From NCBI GenBank assembly GCA_023435825.1, contig JAEZMB010000179.1, positions 1 to 64,000 of the forward strand: a stretch of DNA of 64,000 nt, given 5' to 3'. The position numbers were made by a program, and so were the translations under genes. The notes under the pieces are model-generated. The model was given only the letters and a program-made list of their open reading frames with translations. It was not told the DNA's origin and searched no databases. Origin of the DNA: Pseudomonadota bacterium (GTDB taxonomy: Bacteria > Desulfobacterota > Desulfovibrionia > Desulfovibrionales > Desulfovibrionaceae). The stretch's first letter is position 1. Each line of letters starts with the position of its first letter. Of this stretch, positions 17,331-25,586 are shown piece by piece.

Positions 17331-18533
17331 TCAGCCGGCGGCCGGGGCGCGTTTTTCCCGGTACATGGCGGCGTCGGCGGCCCGGACGAGGTCGTCGATA
17401 TCCTGGCCCGCGACATGCAAAGCCACGCCGATGGACACGGACAGGCCGGGCAGGCCGCGCTCGGCGGCCACTTCGGCCACGCAGTCCCGGATGCGTTCGG
17501 CCATGACGGCGGCCTCGTCGGCTCCGGCGTCGGGCATGACCACCACGAATTCGTCGCCGCCAAGCCGGGCCAGCAGGTCATAGACCCGCACCCGGGCGGC
17601 CATGGCCCGGGCCACGTCGCTAAGAACCAGATCGCCGGCCTCGTGGCCGAAGGTGTCGTTGACGGCCTTGAACCGGTCGAGGTCGCAAAAAAGCAGGGCC
17701 ACCGGCGCTTCTCGGCGCGCGGACAGGCTTAACAGCGCCGGTCCGTGGCGGCGCAGGAAGGCCCGGTTGGGGATGCCGGTCAGTTCGTCGGACTCGCGTT
17801 GTCGGGCCAATTCCTCATGGATCTTGACGTGGAGCAGATCGCCGGCCAAAACCTCGCAGAAATGCTCCAGGAAATCCGTCCCTTTCGACGTCGTGTAGCG
17901 CGAGGAATCGACGTCGGCCATGGCCAGGACGCCGATGCGGCGCTTGGGCTGGTACTTGTCGGCCAAAGGGGCGATAAAGCACGAGCCGTCCCGGAGTTTG
18001 GGCTGCTCGGCCAGGATGGTCGGATCGAAGAAGAAATCCGGCCGGGGCAGGGCGGCCAGGGGGCCGACGTAGACCCGGCGGGGATCGGTTCCCCGGGGCA
18101 GGGCATTGACGGCCGCGCCCAGGGCCTTGGCCGCCGGGCAGGGGAATCCCGGGGGCACATAAGCGGCGAATTGTTCCCGGGAAAGCAGGCAGGTCAGGGC
18201 CGTAACCCCCATGGTCCGGGACAATTCCGCCAGCATGTCGGGCAGATCGGCCATGCGTCGCAATCGCCGGGAAAGAAGCATGGCCGAGCGGAAAGTGGCG
18301 AAGGCTTGGTCATTGGCCCGGAAAATGTCCTGCATCCGCACGACCCGGGCGCCCAGGCGGCGGACCTGGCCGCGCAGTTCACCGATCTCGGCGGCCTGGC
18401 TCTCCCGGCAGGCGGCGGCCTCGGCCAGGGTCGCGATGAGCCGGCGAAATTCGTCGCGCCGGCCTTCTGGAAGGAAGCGTTCCAGTTCCAGGGCCTTGGC
18501 GGCGATTGGGGTATCGTCGAGGGGGATGCTCAT
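17331..18533 (-). CDS. GGDEF diguanylate cyclase with N-terminal sensory region
   Basis: 400-residue protein. An N-terminal coiled region (about 20-70) and a GAF/DUF484-like domain (about 80-235) precede a GGDEF domain. The active-site GGDEF motif is intact at about 322-326. An RxxD inhibitory site (RVYD) lies five residues before it, so it should make c-di-GMP from GTP and be product-inhibited. No membrane segment is visible. It is divergently placed from the GT9 gene at 18666 with a 132-bp shared upstream region. No good Shine-Dalgarno precedes ATG 18533, so the start is moderately certain. The input signal is unknown. Confidence 0.87.
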   Translation of the reverse strand: MSIPLDDTPIAAKALELERFLPEGRRDEFRRLIATLAEAAACRESQAAEIGELRGQVRRLGARVVRMQDIFRANDQAFATFRSAMLLSRRLRRMADLPDMLAELSRTMGVTALTCLLSREQFAAYVPPGFPCPAAKALGAAVNALPRGTDPRRVYVGPLAALPRPDFFFDPTILAEQPKLRDGSCFIAPLADKYQPKRRIGVLAMADVDSSRYTTSKGTDFLEHFCEVLAGDLLHVKIHEELARQRESDELTGIPNRAFLRRHGPALLSLSARREAPVALLFCDLDRFKAVNDTFGHEAGDLVLSDVARAMAARVRVYDLLARLGGDEFVVVMPDAGADEAAVMAERIRDCVAEVAAERGLPGLSVSIGVALHVAGQDIDDLVRAADAAMYREKRAPAAG

Positions 18534-18665
18534 GGGTATGTTGGGGGTGCTCGGCCGAGCCCTGTTGCTTCGTCATAGCGGTAGCATCTTCGGGGCGGGG
18601 CAACAAGTCGGCCACGCCCGTCACGGCAATTTGTCCGAAACGCCAAGGTCCGTCATGGAGCCGGC

Positions 18666-20216
18666 ATGAACATCGTGTTGCAAAACCTCACCCGTTTTGG
18701 CGATTTGCTCCAGTCCCAACCGGCCGTCAGCGAACTGGCCGCCGCCGGCAATGTCATCTCCCTGGCCTGCCTGGAAAATTTTGCCGGCGCGGCCGAATTG
18801 CTCGCGGACGTCTCTACCGTTTTTCCCCTGCCCGGGGCGAAATTTCTCGCCGGCCTCGACACAGACTGGAAGCTGGCCCTGGCGGCGGTGGCCGATTTTG
18901 CCGATGCGGTGGCGGATCGGGCCAAACCGGACTGCGTGGTCAACCTGACGGCGGCCCTGTCGGCCAGGCTTCTGGCCCGGCGGCTTTGCGGCGAGGCCGT
19001 GCGCGGCTTTTCCCTGGACCCCTTCGGTTATCGCCACGAATCCAACCTGTGGGCCTCGTTTCTGGAAGCGTCCTCCACCCGGCGCGAACTGTGCCCCTTT
19101 AATATTGTGGACGTGTTTCGCAAGACCGCCGGCGTGGGCCAGGGGCCGGGCAGGTTTGCCCTGCGCCGGCCGGGCGCGGCGGCGGCCGGGGAAGCGGCGG
19201 CGCTTTTTGCCGGGGCCGGGACTGACGACGGTTCGTTGGTCGTGGGGTTTCAACTCGGCGCCAGCGCGGCGGCCAGGCAGTGGCCGGTGGAGCGTTTTGC
19301 CCGGCTGGCGGCACGGCTCCACGAAAAGCGCGGCATTTTGGCCGTGGTCGTGGGCGCGGCCTCGGAAAAACCCCTGGCCGCCCGTTTTCGCGAGCTCTTT
19401 GACGGCCCTTGCCTGGATCTGTCCGGGGCCACCTCGCTGCCGACACTGGCGGCGGTGGTGGCCCGGCTGCGGCTCCTTGTCACCAACGACACCGGCACGC
19501 TCCATCTGGCCGCCGGCCTGGGCGTGCCCAGCGTGGCCTTGTTCCTGGCCACGGCCCAGCCCTTCGACACCGGCCCGTATTTGGAGGGTTGCCTGTGTCT
19601 GGAGCCGGACATGCCCTGCCATCCCTGCTCGTTTCAGCAGGCCTGTCCTCAAAGCCACGCCTGCCTGGACGCCATTGATCCGGAGGCCGTGGCCGAGGCC
19701 ATCCTTGGCTGGGTTCGCGATGGACGTTTCCCGACCGGGGCCTATCCCGGAGCCCGGGCCTGGCTGTCGGCCCGGGACGCCGAGGGGTTCATGGACCTTG
19801 TTTCGCTCTCCGGCCATGAGGCCACGCCTCGGGCCGTGTGGCTGCGTTGCCAGCGCCATGTCCTTCGTCAATTCCTTGACGATGCCCCGCATGTCCCGCC
19901 AGCCGCGCCGCTGCCGCCCCTGCCCGAGGGCGAGCGTCAGGAACTGCTCCGGTTGTTGTCCCAATCCGCCGATCTGCTGCGCCTTGTCGCAGGCCAGGCC
20001 GGCTTGGCCGCGCGCAGCCAGGCCATGAAAAATCGGTTTCTGGCCAGCCACGACCGCGTAACCGCCCTGTGGTCCGCCTCGCCCTACCTGGCAACTCTTG
20101 CCCAGCTCTGGCAACGCCAGGCCCAGGAGGAAGCCGCGGACATCGACGGATTTGTGGCGCGGATTCATCGCTACGAGACCTGCGTGGCGGCTTTTTCGGC
20201 CATCCTGCAGGCTTGA
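18666..20216 (+). CDS. Family 9 (heptosyltransferase-like) glycosyltransferase
   Basis: 516-residue GT-B protein of the ADP-heptose:LPS heptosyltransferase type. It begins NIVLQNLTRFGDLLQSQPAV, the usual acceptor-side motif. The C-terminal domain has VGFQLGASAAARQWPVERFA (positions about 195-215) and the LLVTNDTGTLHLAAGLGVPSVALF donor-site segment split over about 275-300. A cysteine-rich stretch (CLCLEPDMPCHPC...C...C) follows, and about 150 C-terminal residues are not recognisable. ATG 18666 has GGAG 5 bases upstream. Downstream lie two helical unknown genes. The substrate could be LPS core or a surface/flagellar glycan; the sequence does not decide. Confidence 0.8.
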   Translation: MNIVLQNLTRFGDLLQSQPAVSELAAAGNVISLACLENFAGAAELLADVSTVFPLPGAKFLAGLDTDWKLALAAVADFADAVADRAKPDCVVNLTAALSARLLARRLCGEAVRGFSLDPFGYRHESNLWASFLEASSTRRELCPFNIVDVFRKTAGVGQGPGRFALRRPGAAAAGEAAALFAGAGTDDGSLVVGFQLGASAAARQWPVERFARLAARLHEKRGILAVVVGAASEKPLAARFRELFDGPCLDLSGATSLPTLAAVVARLRLLVTNDTGTLHLAAGLGVPSVALFLATAQPFDTGPYLEGCLCLEPDMPCHPCSFQQACPQSHACLDAIDPEAVAEAILGWVRDGRFPTGAYPGARAWLSARDAEGFMDLVSLSGHEATPRAVWLRCQRHVLRQFLDDAPHVPPAAPLPPLPEGERQELLRLLSQSADLLRLVAGQAGLAARSQAMKNRFLASHDRVTALWSASPYLATLAQLWQRQAQEEAADIDGFVARIHRYETCVAAFSAILQA

Positions 20217-20222
20217 TCCTCC

Positions 20223-20239
20223 CTGGCATGGTTGTTGAA
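20223..20239 (+). promoter_or_regulatory. Sigma-54-like promoter, imperfect
   Basis: CTGGCATGGTTGTTGAA has the -24 GG (20225-20226) and correct 12-base phasing, but GA instead of GC at -12. It lies about 60 bases before ATG 20299. Since -12 GC is highly conserved, this is a weak candidate only. Confidence 0.3.
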
Positions 20240-20298
20240 TAGAGTGGGCGGGAAGGAAATCCTTACCACTCGACAACAACTCCAGAGGGAGGCGCGAC

Positions 20299-20904
20299 AT
20301 GATCAGTGTGGATGGCCGGTCAACCGGCATGGAGATCAAGCAGTTTCAGAATCTCGAGGAAATTCTCCTGCGCATCATGGAGACCGACGAGCTTGAGGGC
20401 CGGGTGGTCACCGATGTGTTCGTCAACAACGAGTGCTTTTCCGAGATCTACCCGCACCAGGCCGAGGACATCGAGGTCGACGAGATCGAGTCCGTCGATG
20501 TCCGCAGCATGCCCGTGGCCGACATGGCCCTGGAGATCACCCGGGAAATGGGCAAGGTCGTTCAGCTCATGGACCACGGCGCGCGCCGGGTGGCCGAGCT
20601 GTTCCGCCAGGCCGACGACGCCGAAGCCCTGGAAGTCTACCAGGACCTCATGGACGTCACCCGGGACTTTCTCAACATGATTGGCGTGCTGCGAGGCGAG
20701 GCCATCAACAATTCCGACGTGGCCTTCAACAAGGCCGCCGACGAGATCTCCAGCCTGTTCTCCGAAATGCTTGAAGTGTTGGAAAACGAAGACTGGATTC
20801 TGCTCGCCGACCTGCTGGAATATGAATTTGTTCCGGCCATGACCCGTTTCAAGGGCGTCATCGGCGAACTGATGGCCGGTTTCTCGAGCACCGCGAAGGA
20901 ATAA
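20299..20904 (+). CDS. Acidic helical protein of unknown function
   Basis: 201 residues, strongly acidic and predicted helical, without membrane segments or cysteine motifs. I do not recognise a family. The sequence alternates heptad-like hydrophobics (EITREMGKVVQLMDHGARRVAELF; VAFNKAADEISSLFSEMLEVLE), suggesting a helical bundle, perhaps an oligomer or chaperone/adaptor. GGGAGG 8 bases before ATG 20299 supports the start. Four bases separate its stop from the next gene, a second helical protein, and the GT9 gene lies just upstream. A flagellar or secretion-chaperone role would be compatible but is only a guess. Confidence 0.7.
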   Translation: MISVDGRSTGMEIKQFQNLEEILLRIMETDELEGRVVTDVFVNNECFSEIYPHQAEDIEVDEIESVDVRSMPVADMALEITREMGKVVQLMDHGARRVAELFRQADDAEALEVYQDLMDVTRDFLNMIGVLRGEAINNSDVAFNKAADEISSLFSEMLEVLENEDWILLADLLEYEFVPAMTRFKGVIGELMAGFSSTAKE

Positions 20905-20908
20905 CGCC

Positions 20909-21259
20909 ATGTCCGACAAGCTTGAATTCCTTGAAGCGGCCCTGGCCACCGGTGAACGCGAACTGCACCATCTTCTGGCCGGCGAAATCGAAGAAGCCGA
21001 GACTCTGGCCAAGGATCGCGGCCGCCTGCTGGAGATGGCCTGGCGCTGTGCCGATCCGGAGAGCATTGGCCTGCTTCGGGACAAGCTGCTGAAGCTTCGC
21101 AACCTGCAAGGCCAGCTCACCGTGGAAGCCCGTCGCCTCCACGCCGAACTGCAAACCGATCTGCAGCGGGCCAAGCAGGAGAACCAGCGGCTTTCGGGCT
21201 ACCGCACCACGGTGCGGCCCAATCCCGCCGTGCGACGCTATCTGGACAAAGCCGGCTGA
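20909..21259 (+). CDS. Helical FlgN/FliT-like small protein, unknown
   Basis: 116 residues, charged and almost wholly helical (ERELHHLLAGEIEEAETLAKDRGRLLEMAW; LRDKLLKLRNLQGQLTVEARRLHAEL), ending in a basic tail YRTTVRPNPAVRRYLDKAG. The size and a long amphipathic helical hairpin resemble FlgN/FliT type flagellar chaperones, but I see no diagnostic motif. It starts 5 bp after the previous gene's stop, so it is co-translated with it, and is followed by a classical terminator. The two genes probably form one functional unit. Confidence 0.7.
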   Translation: MSDKLEFLEAALATGERELHHLLAGEIEEAETLAKDRGRLLEMAWRCADPESIGLLRDKLLKLRNLQGQLTVEARRLHAELQTDLQRAKQENQRLSGYRTTVRPNPAVRRYLDKAG

Positions 21260-21279
21260 GGCATCCCTCTGGCATCTTG

Positions 21280-21310
21280 AGCCGGGCCGTCGCGGCCCGG
21301 CTTTTTTTTT
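21280..21310 (+). terminator. Rho-independent terminator
   Basis: A perfect 8-bp stem, GCCGGGCC (21281-21288) with GGCCCGGC (21294-21301), a 5-base loop and a run of nine T. It lies 20 bases after the stop of the helical-protein gene and closes the 18666-21259 transcription unit. Confidence 0.92.
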
Positions 21311-21594
21311 GCGTGAACGGACTTGGCCCCACGGGCACAAGGCTTCCGGCGGGCGGTCGAGGATGGGATTGGCGGGTCGAGCAGCCGAGCCAGGGCCGGC
21401 CTTGTCCGGCGGGGCGGCGGCAATCCGGATGCGTGCTCCCTGGCGTTCGGCAGGCCGCCGGGGCGCGTCGTCCAGACGCACCAGGCAAGCGCCGCCGGGT
21501 TCACGGACCGCCGGCTGACGACGAACATGCCGCCAAAGGATTGACGAGATCGCGAGACAGCGCTCTTTAAATATGAAATAATTGGATAAATTTA
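21311..21594. other. Intergenic region without recognisable gene
   Basis: The 372 bp between the terminator and ATG 21683 contain no frame I would call a gene. The last 40 bases before the sigma-54 promoter (about 21560-21595, TTTAAATATGAAATAATTGG and following) are strikingly AT-rich for this genome and could bind IHF or an activator. Confidence 0.5.
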
Positions 21595-21611
21595 TTGGCA
21601 GGCTCTTTGCT
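21595..21611 (+). promoter_or_regulatory. Sigma-54 (-24/-12) promoter
   Basis: TTGGCAGGCTCTTTGCT matches the -24/-12 consensus YTGGCACGNNNNTTGCW at every defined position but one. The invariant GG (21597-21598) and GC (21609-21610) are 12 bases apart. An AT-rich tract of the kind used for IHF bending lies directly upstream. Transcription would start near 21622, about 60 bases before ATG 21683. Confidence 0.75.
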
Positions 21612-21682
21612 AAGAGAAAGCCGGACCAGACAGGAAGGCGGCCGCGTAATGCCCGCCGCAACAAGACGACAAGGAGGACGGC

Positions 21683-22072
21683 ATGCTTTCCCTCTTCACC
21701 GGCTCCGACAAGAAAATCCGCGAACGCCACGAAGAACTCAAGAAGGGCGCTCGGCTCAAAAACGCCAAGGAACTCTTTTTCAGCGGCAAGTTTCCGGTGG
21801 TCACCACTCCCGGGCTCGAAGGCCGCAAGATCCGCCGGGTCCTTGGCCTGGTCAGCGGCCGGGGCTTCGACTCCGAGTGCGCCTTCTATGGCCTCACGGC
21901 CAGCGCCCTGGACATCGGCGCCGACGCCATCATCGGTTATCAGGAAAACGTGGCCTTCCATCCCGACGGCTCGCGCTATTTTTCCTGCTACGGCACGGCC
22001 GTGATTCTCGAAAAGCTGCCCTCGGCCAAGACCGAGGCCAAACCGCAAACCGTCAAGTCGTTCATGCACTGA
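21683..22072 (+). CDS. YbjQ/DUF74-like heavy-metal-binding-fold protein
   Basis: 129 residues. The central region (FPVVTTPGLEGRKIRRVLGLVSGRG, then ASALDIGADAIIGYQENVAFHP) resembles the YbjQ/UPF0145 fold, a small pentameric domain of unknown function, with a charged N-terminal helix. AAGGAGG (21671-21677) lies 5 bases before the ATG. It is the first gene behind the sigma-54 promoter and is followed 35 bp later by an outer-membrane barrel gene, probably in the same transcript. No function can be assigned. Confidence 0.75.
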   Translation: MLSLFTGSDKKIRERHEELKKGARLKNAKELFFSGKFPVVTTPGLEGRKIRRVLGLVSGRGFDSECAFYGLTASALDIGADAIIGYQENVAFHPDGSRYFSCYGTAVILEKLPSAKTEAKPQTVKSFMH

Positions 22073-22107
22073 AACCCGGCGGGTCGCCGGGCCGCAAGGA
22101 GCCAACC

Positions 22108-22674
22108 ATGAACCGTGCCATCGCCACCATGCTCGCGGCTTTTGCCGCGCTGGCCCCGCCCGCCCTGGCCGCAGCCCAGGAATACACCCAGGGAACGAGC
22201 TACGTCGAACCCCGGGGCGGCGTCTACGCAACCACCAACCCCAACGTCAACGTGGTCGGCACCTACGGCGGCGCGGCCGGCCATTACGTCGCCGACGGCG
22301 TGGCCATCGAGGCCGAGGGCCTGGGCTACGCCGTGGACCAGACCACCAAGACGCCCACGCCCCTGGGCATGGCCTCCAAGCAGGAAACCACCAACGCGGC
22401 CGGCGTGGCGGCCATGGCCCGATGGAACTTCGTGCGTACGCCCAAGGGAACGCTTTTCGTGGGCGCGGGCGGCGGCGGCATTTTCTCCGACAAGGAACTG
22501 CCCTACAACGGGTCCAAGCAGGCCGGAACCGGGCAGGCCGATCTCGGCGCGTCCGTGGCGCTCGGCAAGAACGTCAGCCTCAAGGCTGCCGGCCGGTTCC
22601 AGCATATGGGCTCGTTTTCCGACAATGGCGTCAACAGCGTCGGCGGCAACATCGGTCTCAAGATCAGCTTTTAG
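22108..22674 (+). CDS. Small outer-membrane beta-barrel protein
   Basis: 188 residues. A Sec signal peptide (ATMLAAFAALAPPALAAAQ, cleavage near residue 22) is followed by alternating polar/hydrophobic strands rich in Gly and aromatic residues. It ends in GNIGLKISF, a C-terminal aromatic strand typical of BAM-inserted barrels. The OmpA/OmpW-like 8-strand size suits a roughly 165-residue mature protein. AAGGAG precedes ATG 22108 by 6 bases, and the upstream frame belongs to the YbjQ gene's shadow. It is likely co-transcribed from the sigma-54 promoter at 21595, suggesting an inducible envelope protein. Confidence 0.8.
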   Translation: MNRAIATMLAAFAALAPPALAAAQEYTQGTSYVEPRGGVYATTNPNVNVVGTYGGAAGHYVADGVAIEAEGLGYAVDQTTKTPTPLGMASKQETTNAAGVAAMARWNFVRTPKGTLFVGAGGGGIFSDKELPYNGSKQAGTGQADLGASVALGKNVSLKAAGRFQHMGSFSDNGVNSVGGNIGLKISF

Positions 22675-22744
22675 GCCGATCCTCCTTGTCGCCAGGAGCC
22701 GAAGAAGGCTTGCCGGGGCGCGGACCGCACCCCGTATCAACGCC

Positions 22745-22834
22745 TCAGCCCCGGATGCCGAGCCTGGGGAAGACGAAGCGGACCACCACGAACCAGCCGA
22801 CCAGCACGGCGCAAAAGATCAGGATATCGTTCAT
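22745..22834 (-). CDS. 29-residue single-span membrane protein
   Basis: MNDILIFCAVLVGWFVVV then RFVFPRLGIRG: one transmembrane helix and a short basic tail. Codon third positions are nearly all G/C, like real genes here, which supports coding. No clear Shine-Dalgarno precedes the ATG at 22834. The frame stops at TGA 22747-22745; beyond it the frame stays open for 26 codons to another TGA (22666-22664), but with much lower GC at third positions. The function is unknown. Confidence 0.45.
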   Translation of the reverse strand: MNDILIFCAVLVGWFVVVRFVFPRLGIRG

Positions 22835-22856
22835 GGCCCGAAGATAACACAGGCCA

Positions 22857-22887
22857 CGCGGCGGCGGAAGGGCCGCCGCGCCTTTTT
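22857..22887 (+). terminator. Terminator-like hairpin
   Basis: A 9-bp perfect stem, CGCGGCGGC (22857-22865) with GCCGCCGCG (22872-22880), a 6-base loop, then CC and five T. It could end transcripts from the barrel gene, but it lies about 180 bases past that gene's stop. Confidence 0.5.
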
Positions 22888-23013
22888 GGCGTCCCCGGGT
22901 TTCTTGCAAGGCCGTGCCTGATCTGCTAACAGTTCGGGATAACGAGCAAACAGTGACCGATTCGGCCGGAATCCCAACACCTTTTCCTTCGTCAGGACCC
23001 AAGCGGAGCCGCC

Positions 23014-24390
23014 GTGGAATTTGAGCAACACCTGGCAGCCATCGTGAACACCATGAGCGAGGGGTTGCTCCTGGTCGGGGCCAACGGCGGCATCGTCATG
23101 ATCAACGAGGCCCTGTCCCGGATGACCGGCTATGCCCGGGACGAACTCCTGGGCCATGCCTGCAGCGTGCTCGACTGCGACGGCTGCCAGCGCGAACGCG
23201 GCCAGGGCGGCGCGGCCTGGTGCCGGCTTTTCGCCGAAAAGACCACCCGGGCCAAGCATTGCACCATCCGGCGCAAGGACGGTTCGTATCTGCCGGTGCT
23301 CAAAAACCAGACACTGCTGCGCGACGGGGAGGGCAAACCGCTTTTTGCCGTGGAGACCCTCACCGACCTTTCCGAAGTCGTGGGCCTGGACCGCAAGGTG
23401 GAGGAACTGACCCGCCTGCTCTCGGCCGAGGAGGGTTTTCATGGCCTGATCGGCCAATCCGAGGCCATGCGCCGGGTGTTTGATCTCCTGGAGCGGGCCG
23501 CCGGCAGCGACGCGCCGGTGCTCATCACCGGCGAATCCGGCACTGGCAAGGAACTGGCCGCCCGGGCCATCCACGAGATCGGCCGGCGGCGGCGGGGGCC
23601 TTTCGTGCCGTTTAGTTGCGCCGCCTTGACCGAATCGCTCCTGGAAAGCGAACTCTTCGGCCATGCCAAGGGTGCTTTCACCGGCGCGACGCGTCACCGC
23701 CAGGGCCGGTTCGAGGCCGCTGACGGCGGCGACATCTTTCTGGACGAAATAGGCGACGCCCCGGCGTCGATACAGGTCAAGCTCCTGCGCGTGCTCGAAT
23801 CCAAGACCTTCGAGCGGGTGGGCGAGAGCCGGCCGGTGCGGGCGGATGTGCGCGTCATCTCGGCCACCAACCGCGATCTGGCCCGGCTCGTGGCCGAGGG
23901 GCGCTTTCGCGAGGACCTGTTCTTCCGGGTCAATGTCATCCCCATCCAACTGCCGCCCCTGCGCCAGCGCTTGGACGACCTGGCTCCTTTGGCCGAACAT
24001 TTCCTGTGCCGCCTGGCCCATCAGGCCGGCCGGCCGGTGCCTTCCATCGCCCCCGAAGCCATGCGCCTTTTGGCCGCCCATCCCTGGCCGGGCAACGTGC
24101 GCGAGCTCAAAAGCGCCCTGGAATACGCCTTTGTCGTCACCGACGCCGGGCCGGTGGAGCCGAGGCATCTGCCGCCGACGCTTATTGCCTCGGCGGCGTC
24201 GGACACCCTGCGCGAGGTCTGCCGGGCGGCGGCCCCGGTCGAGGCCGGCCGCGACGAACTGGTGGACGCCCTGCGCCGGGCAGGCGGCAACCGCTCCGAG
24301 GCCGCGCGCCTGCTTGGCGTCAGCCGGGGCACCATCCTCAACCGCATGCGCCGCTACGGCGTGGATTCCAAACATGTCCTCAATTTTTAA
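23014..24390 (+). CDS. PAS-domain sigma-54-dependent transcriptional activator
   Basis: 458-residue NtrC-family activator. The N-terminal PAS domain (about 1-125) carries a cysteine cluster ([10 protein letters not shown], later AWC and KHC). The AAA+ domain has Walker A GESGTGKE at about 173 and [15 protein letters not shown] with the sigma-54-contacting GAFTGA loop at about 221. A Fis-type helix-turn-helix ([23 protein letters not shown]) forms the C-terminus. GTG 23014 has GGAG 5 bases before it. Its end overlaps the glutaminyl cyclase gene by 17 bp. The PAS cysteines could sense redox or bind a metal cofactor (inference). It could act on the sigma-54 promoter at 21595. Confidence 0.92.
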   Translation: MEFEQHLAAIVNTMSEGLLLVGANGGIVMINEALSRMTGYARDELLGHACSVLDCDGCQRERGQGGAAWCRLFAEKTTRAKHCTIRRKDGSYLPVLKNQTLLRDGEGKPLFAVETLTDLSEVVGLDRKVEELTRLLSAEEGFHGLIGQSEAMRRVFDLLERAAGSDAPVLITGESGTGKELAARAIHEIGRRRRGPFVPFSCAALTESLLESELFGHAKGAFTGATRHRQGRFEAADGGDIFLDEIGDAPASIQVKLLRVLESKTFERVGESRPVRADVRVISATNRDLARLVAEGRFREDLFFRVNVIPIQLPPLRQRLDDLAPLAEHFLCRLAHQAGRPVPSIAPEAMRLLAAHPWPGNVRELKSALEYAFVVTDAGPVEPRHLPPTLIASAASDTLREVCRAAAPVEAGRDELVDALRRAGGNRSEAARLLGVSRGTILNRMRRYGVDSKHVLNF

Positions 24391-25204
24391 CCGTCCGTGG
24401 CGAGGAGGGCTGGCCCTGTTGGCCCTTCTGCTTGTGTTGCCGGCCTTGTCCGTCGCCGCTCCGCTGTTGCCTGCCGTGGTCAAGGCCCGGCTGCCCCATG
24501 ACCCGGGCGCTTTCACCCAGGGCCTTGTCTACCGCGACGGCGTATTTTACGAGAGCACAGGACTCTACGGCCACTCCAGCCTGCGCCGGGTTGATCCGGC
24601 CACGGGACAGGTGCTTGCCCGGCGCGAGCTGCCCCGGGAGCTTTTCGGCGAGGGCCTGGCCCTGGTCGGCGGCTCCCTGTACCAGCTCACCTGGCGCGAG
24701 GGCCGGGTGCTTGTGGCCGATCCGTCCGATCTCTCGCCCCGGGGCGAGCTGGCCCTGCCCACCGAAGGCTGGGGGGCCTGCGCCCTGGACGGCCGGCTGG
24801 TGGTCAGCGACGGCTCGGACCAGCTGTTTTTTTACGATCCCAAGACCATGGCCGCTCTGGGATCGGTCGCCGTCACCGACGACGGCCGGCCCGTTTCCCG
24901 GCTCAACGAACTGGAAACCGTGGCCGGGCGTATCTGGGCCAACGTCTGGGGCGACAACCGCATAGCCGTCATTGATCCGGCCACGGGCCGGGTCGCGGCC
25001 TGGGTGGACTGCTCGGGGCTGCGTCCGGGAACGGTGGCCGTGGATTTCGAGAACGTGCTCAACGGCATCGCCCACGATCCGGCCACGGGCCGGGTGTGGG
25101 TCACGGGCAAGCGCTGGCCCGAAATTGATGAAATCGCCGTGCCGGGACTGCCCACGGGCGGGGCTCCCTTGTCGGGGCTTGGCGGCGGCGGAGCAAAACC
25201 ATGA
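24374..25204 (+). CDS. Exported glutaminyl-peptide cyclotransferase
   Basis: Converts N-terminal glutamine of peptides/proteins to pyroglutamate. The 276-residue protein has a signal peptide (about 1-29, GGLALLALLLVLPALSVAA) and a five-bladed propeller of the bacterial/plant glutaminyl-cyclase family. Key segments are FTQGLVY, YESTGLYGHSSLR, LTWREG, LNELETV and FENVLNGIAHDP. ATG 24374 lies inside the 3' end of the activator gene (17-bp overlap), and its own stop overlaps the next ATG (ATGA), so the three genes are tightly coupled. Which exported substrates it acts on is not evident. Confidence 0.88.
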   Translation: MSSIFNRPWRGGLALLALLLVLPALSVAAPLLPAVVKARLPHDPGAFTQGLVYRDGVFYESTGLYGHSSLRRVDPATGQVLARRELPRELFGEGLALVGGSLYQLTWREGRVLVADPSDLSPRGELALPTEGWGACALDGRLVVSDGSDQLFFYDPKTMAALGSVAVTDDGRPVSRLNELETVAGRIWANVWGDNRIAVIDPATGRVAAWVDCSGLRPGTVAVDFENVLNGIAHDPATGRVWVTGKRWPEIDEIAVPGLPTGGAPLSGLGGGGAKP

Positions 25205-25479
25205 CCATGGCTGAAAAGGCGTATGCCAAGGCAGGCAGAATGAAGCAGAAGTGCAGGATGTGCCGGTACTGGAAGGGACCCATTCCCCCCGAACATCGCT
25301 ATTGTCCGCCCGAGGAGATGCAGGGCGGGGAGTGGGGCTATTGCAAGCGCCATGCGCCGTCTCCGGCCACCGTGCCGGTGGAGCAGGCCAGGGGCAAGAG
25401 CTACGTGGCCATGTGGCCGGAAACCCAGGCCGAGGACCTGTGCGGGGACTTTTTGCTCATCCCTTTGCACAAGGAATAG
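25201..25479 (+). CDS. Small cysteine-rich protein, unknown
   Basis: 92 residues with seven cysteines in spaced pairs (KCRMCRYW, RYCPP, GYCKRH, LCGDF), a pattern typical of small metal-binding (zinc or Fe-S) proteins. There is no signal peptide. GGAG lies 7 bases before ATG 25201, which overlaps the glutaminyl cyclase stop by 4 bp. I do not recognise the family; a cytosolic metal-site protein is the most that can be said. Confidence 0.7.
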   Translation: MTMAEKAYAKAGRMKQKCRMCRYWKGPIPPEHRYCPPEEMQGGEWGYCKRHAPSPATVPVEQARGKSYVAMWPETQAEDLCGDFLLIPLHKE

Positions 25480-25586
25480 GCCTCTAGCCGACCGGCCGGG
25501 TTCTGGCGTCGCATTGGTAAAAGCGCCTGCGGCATCGCGTCGGCTCGGGCAGCGACAGGCTTTTCCCGCTGGAAAGGCTCGTCTTT

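Noticed and set aside
21117..21528. Minus-strand frames before the YbjQ gene
   Set aside because: They run across a terminator and the end of a plus-strand gene, with low-complexity Arg/Pro content and no motif.
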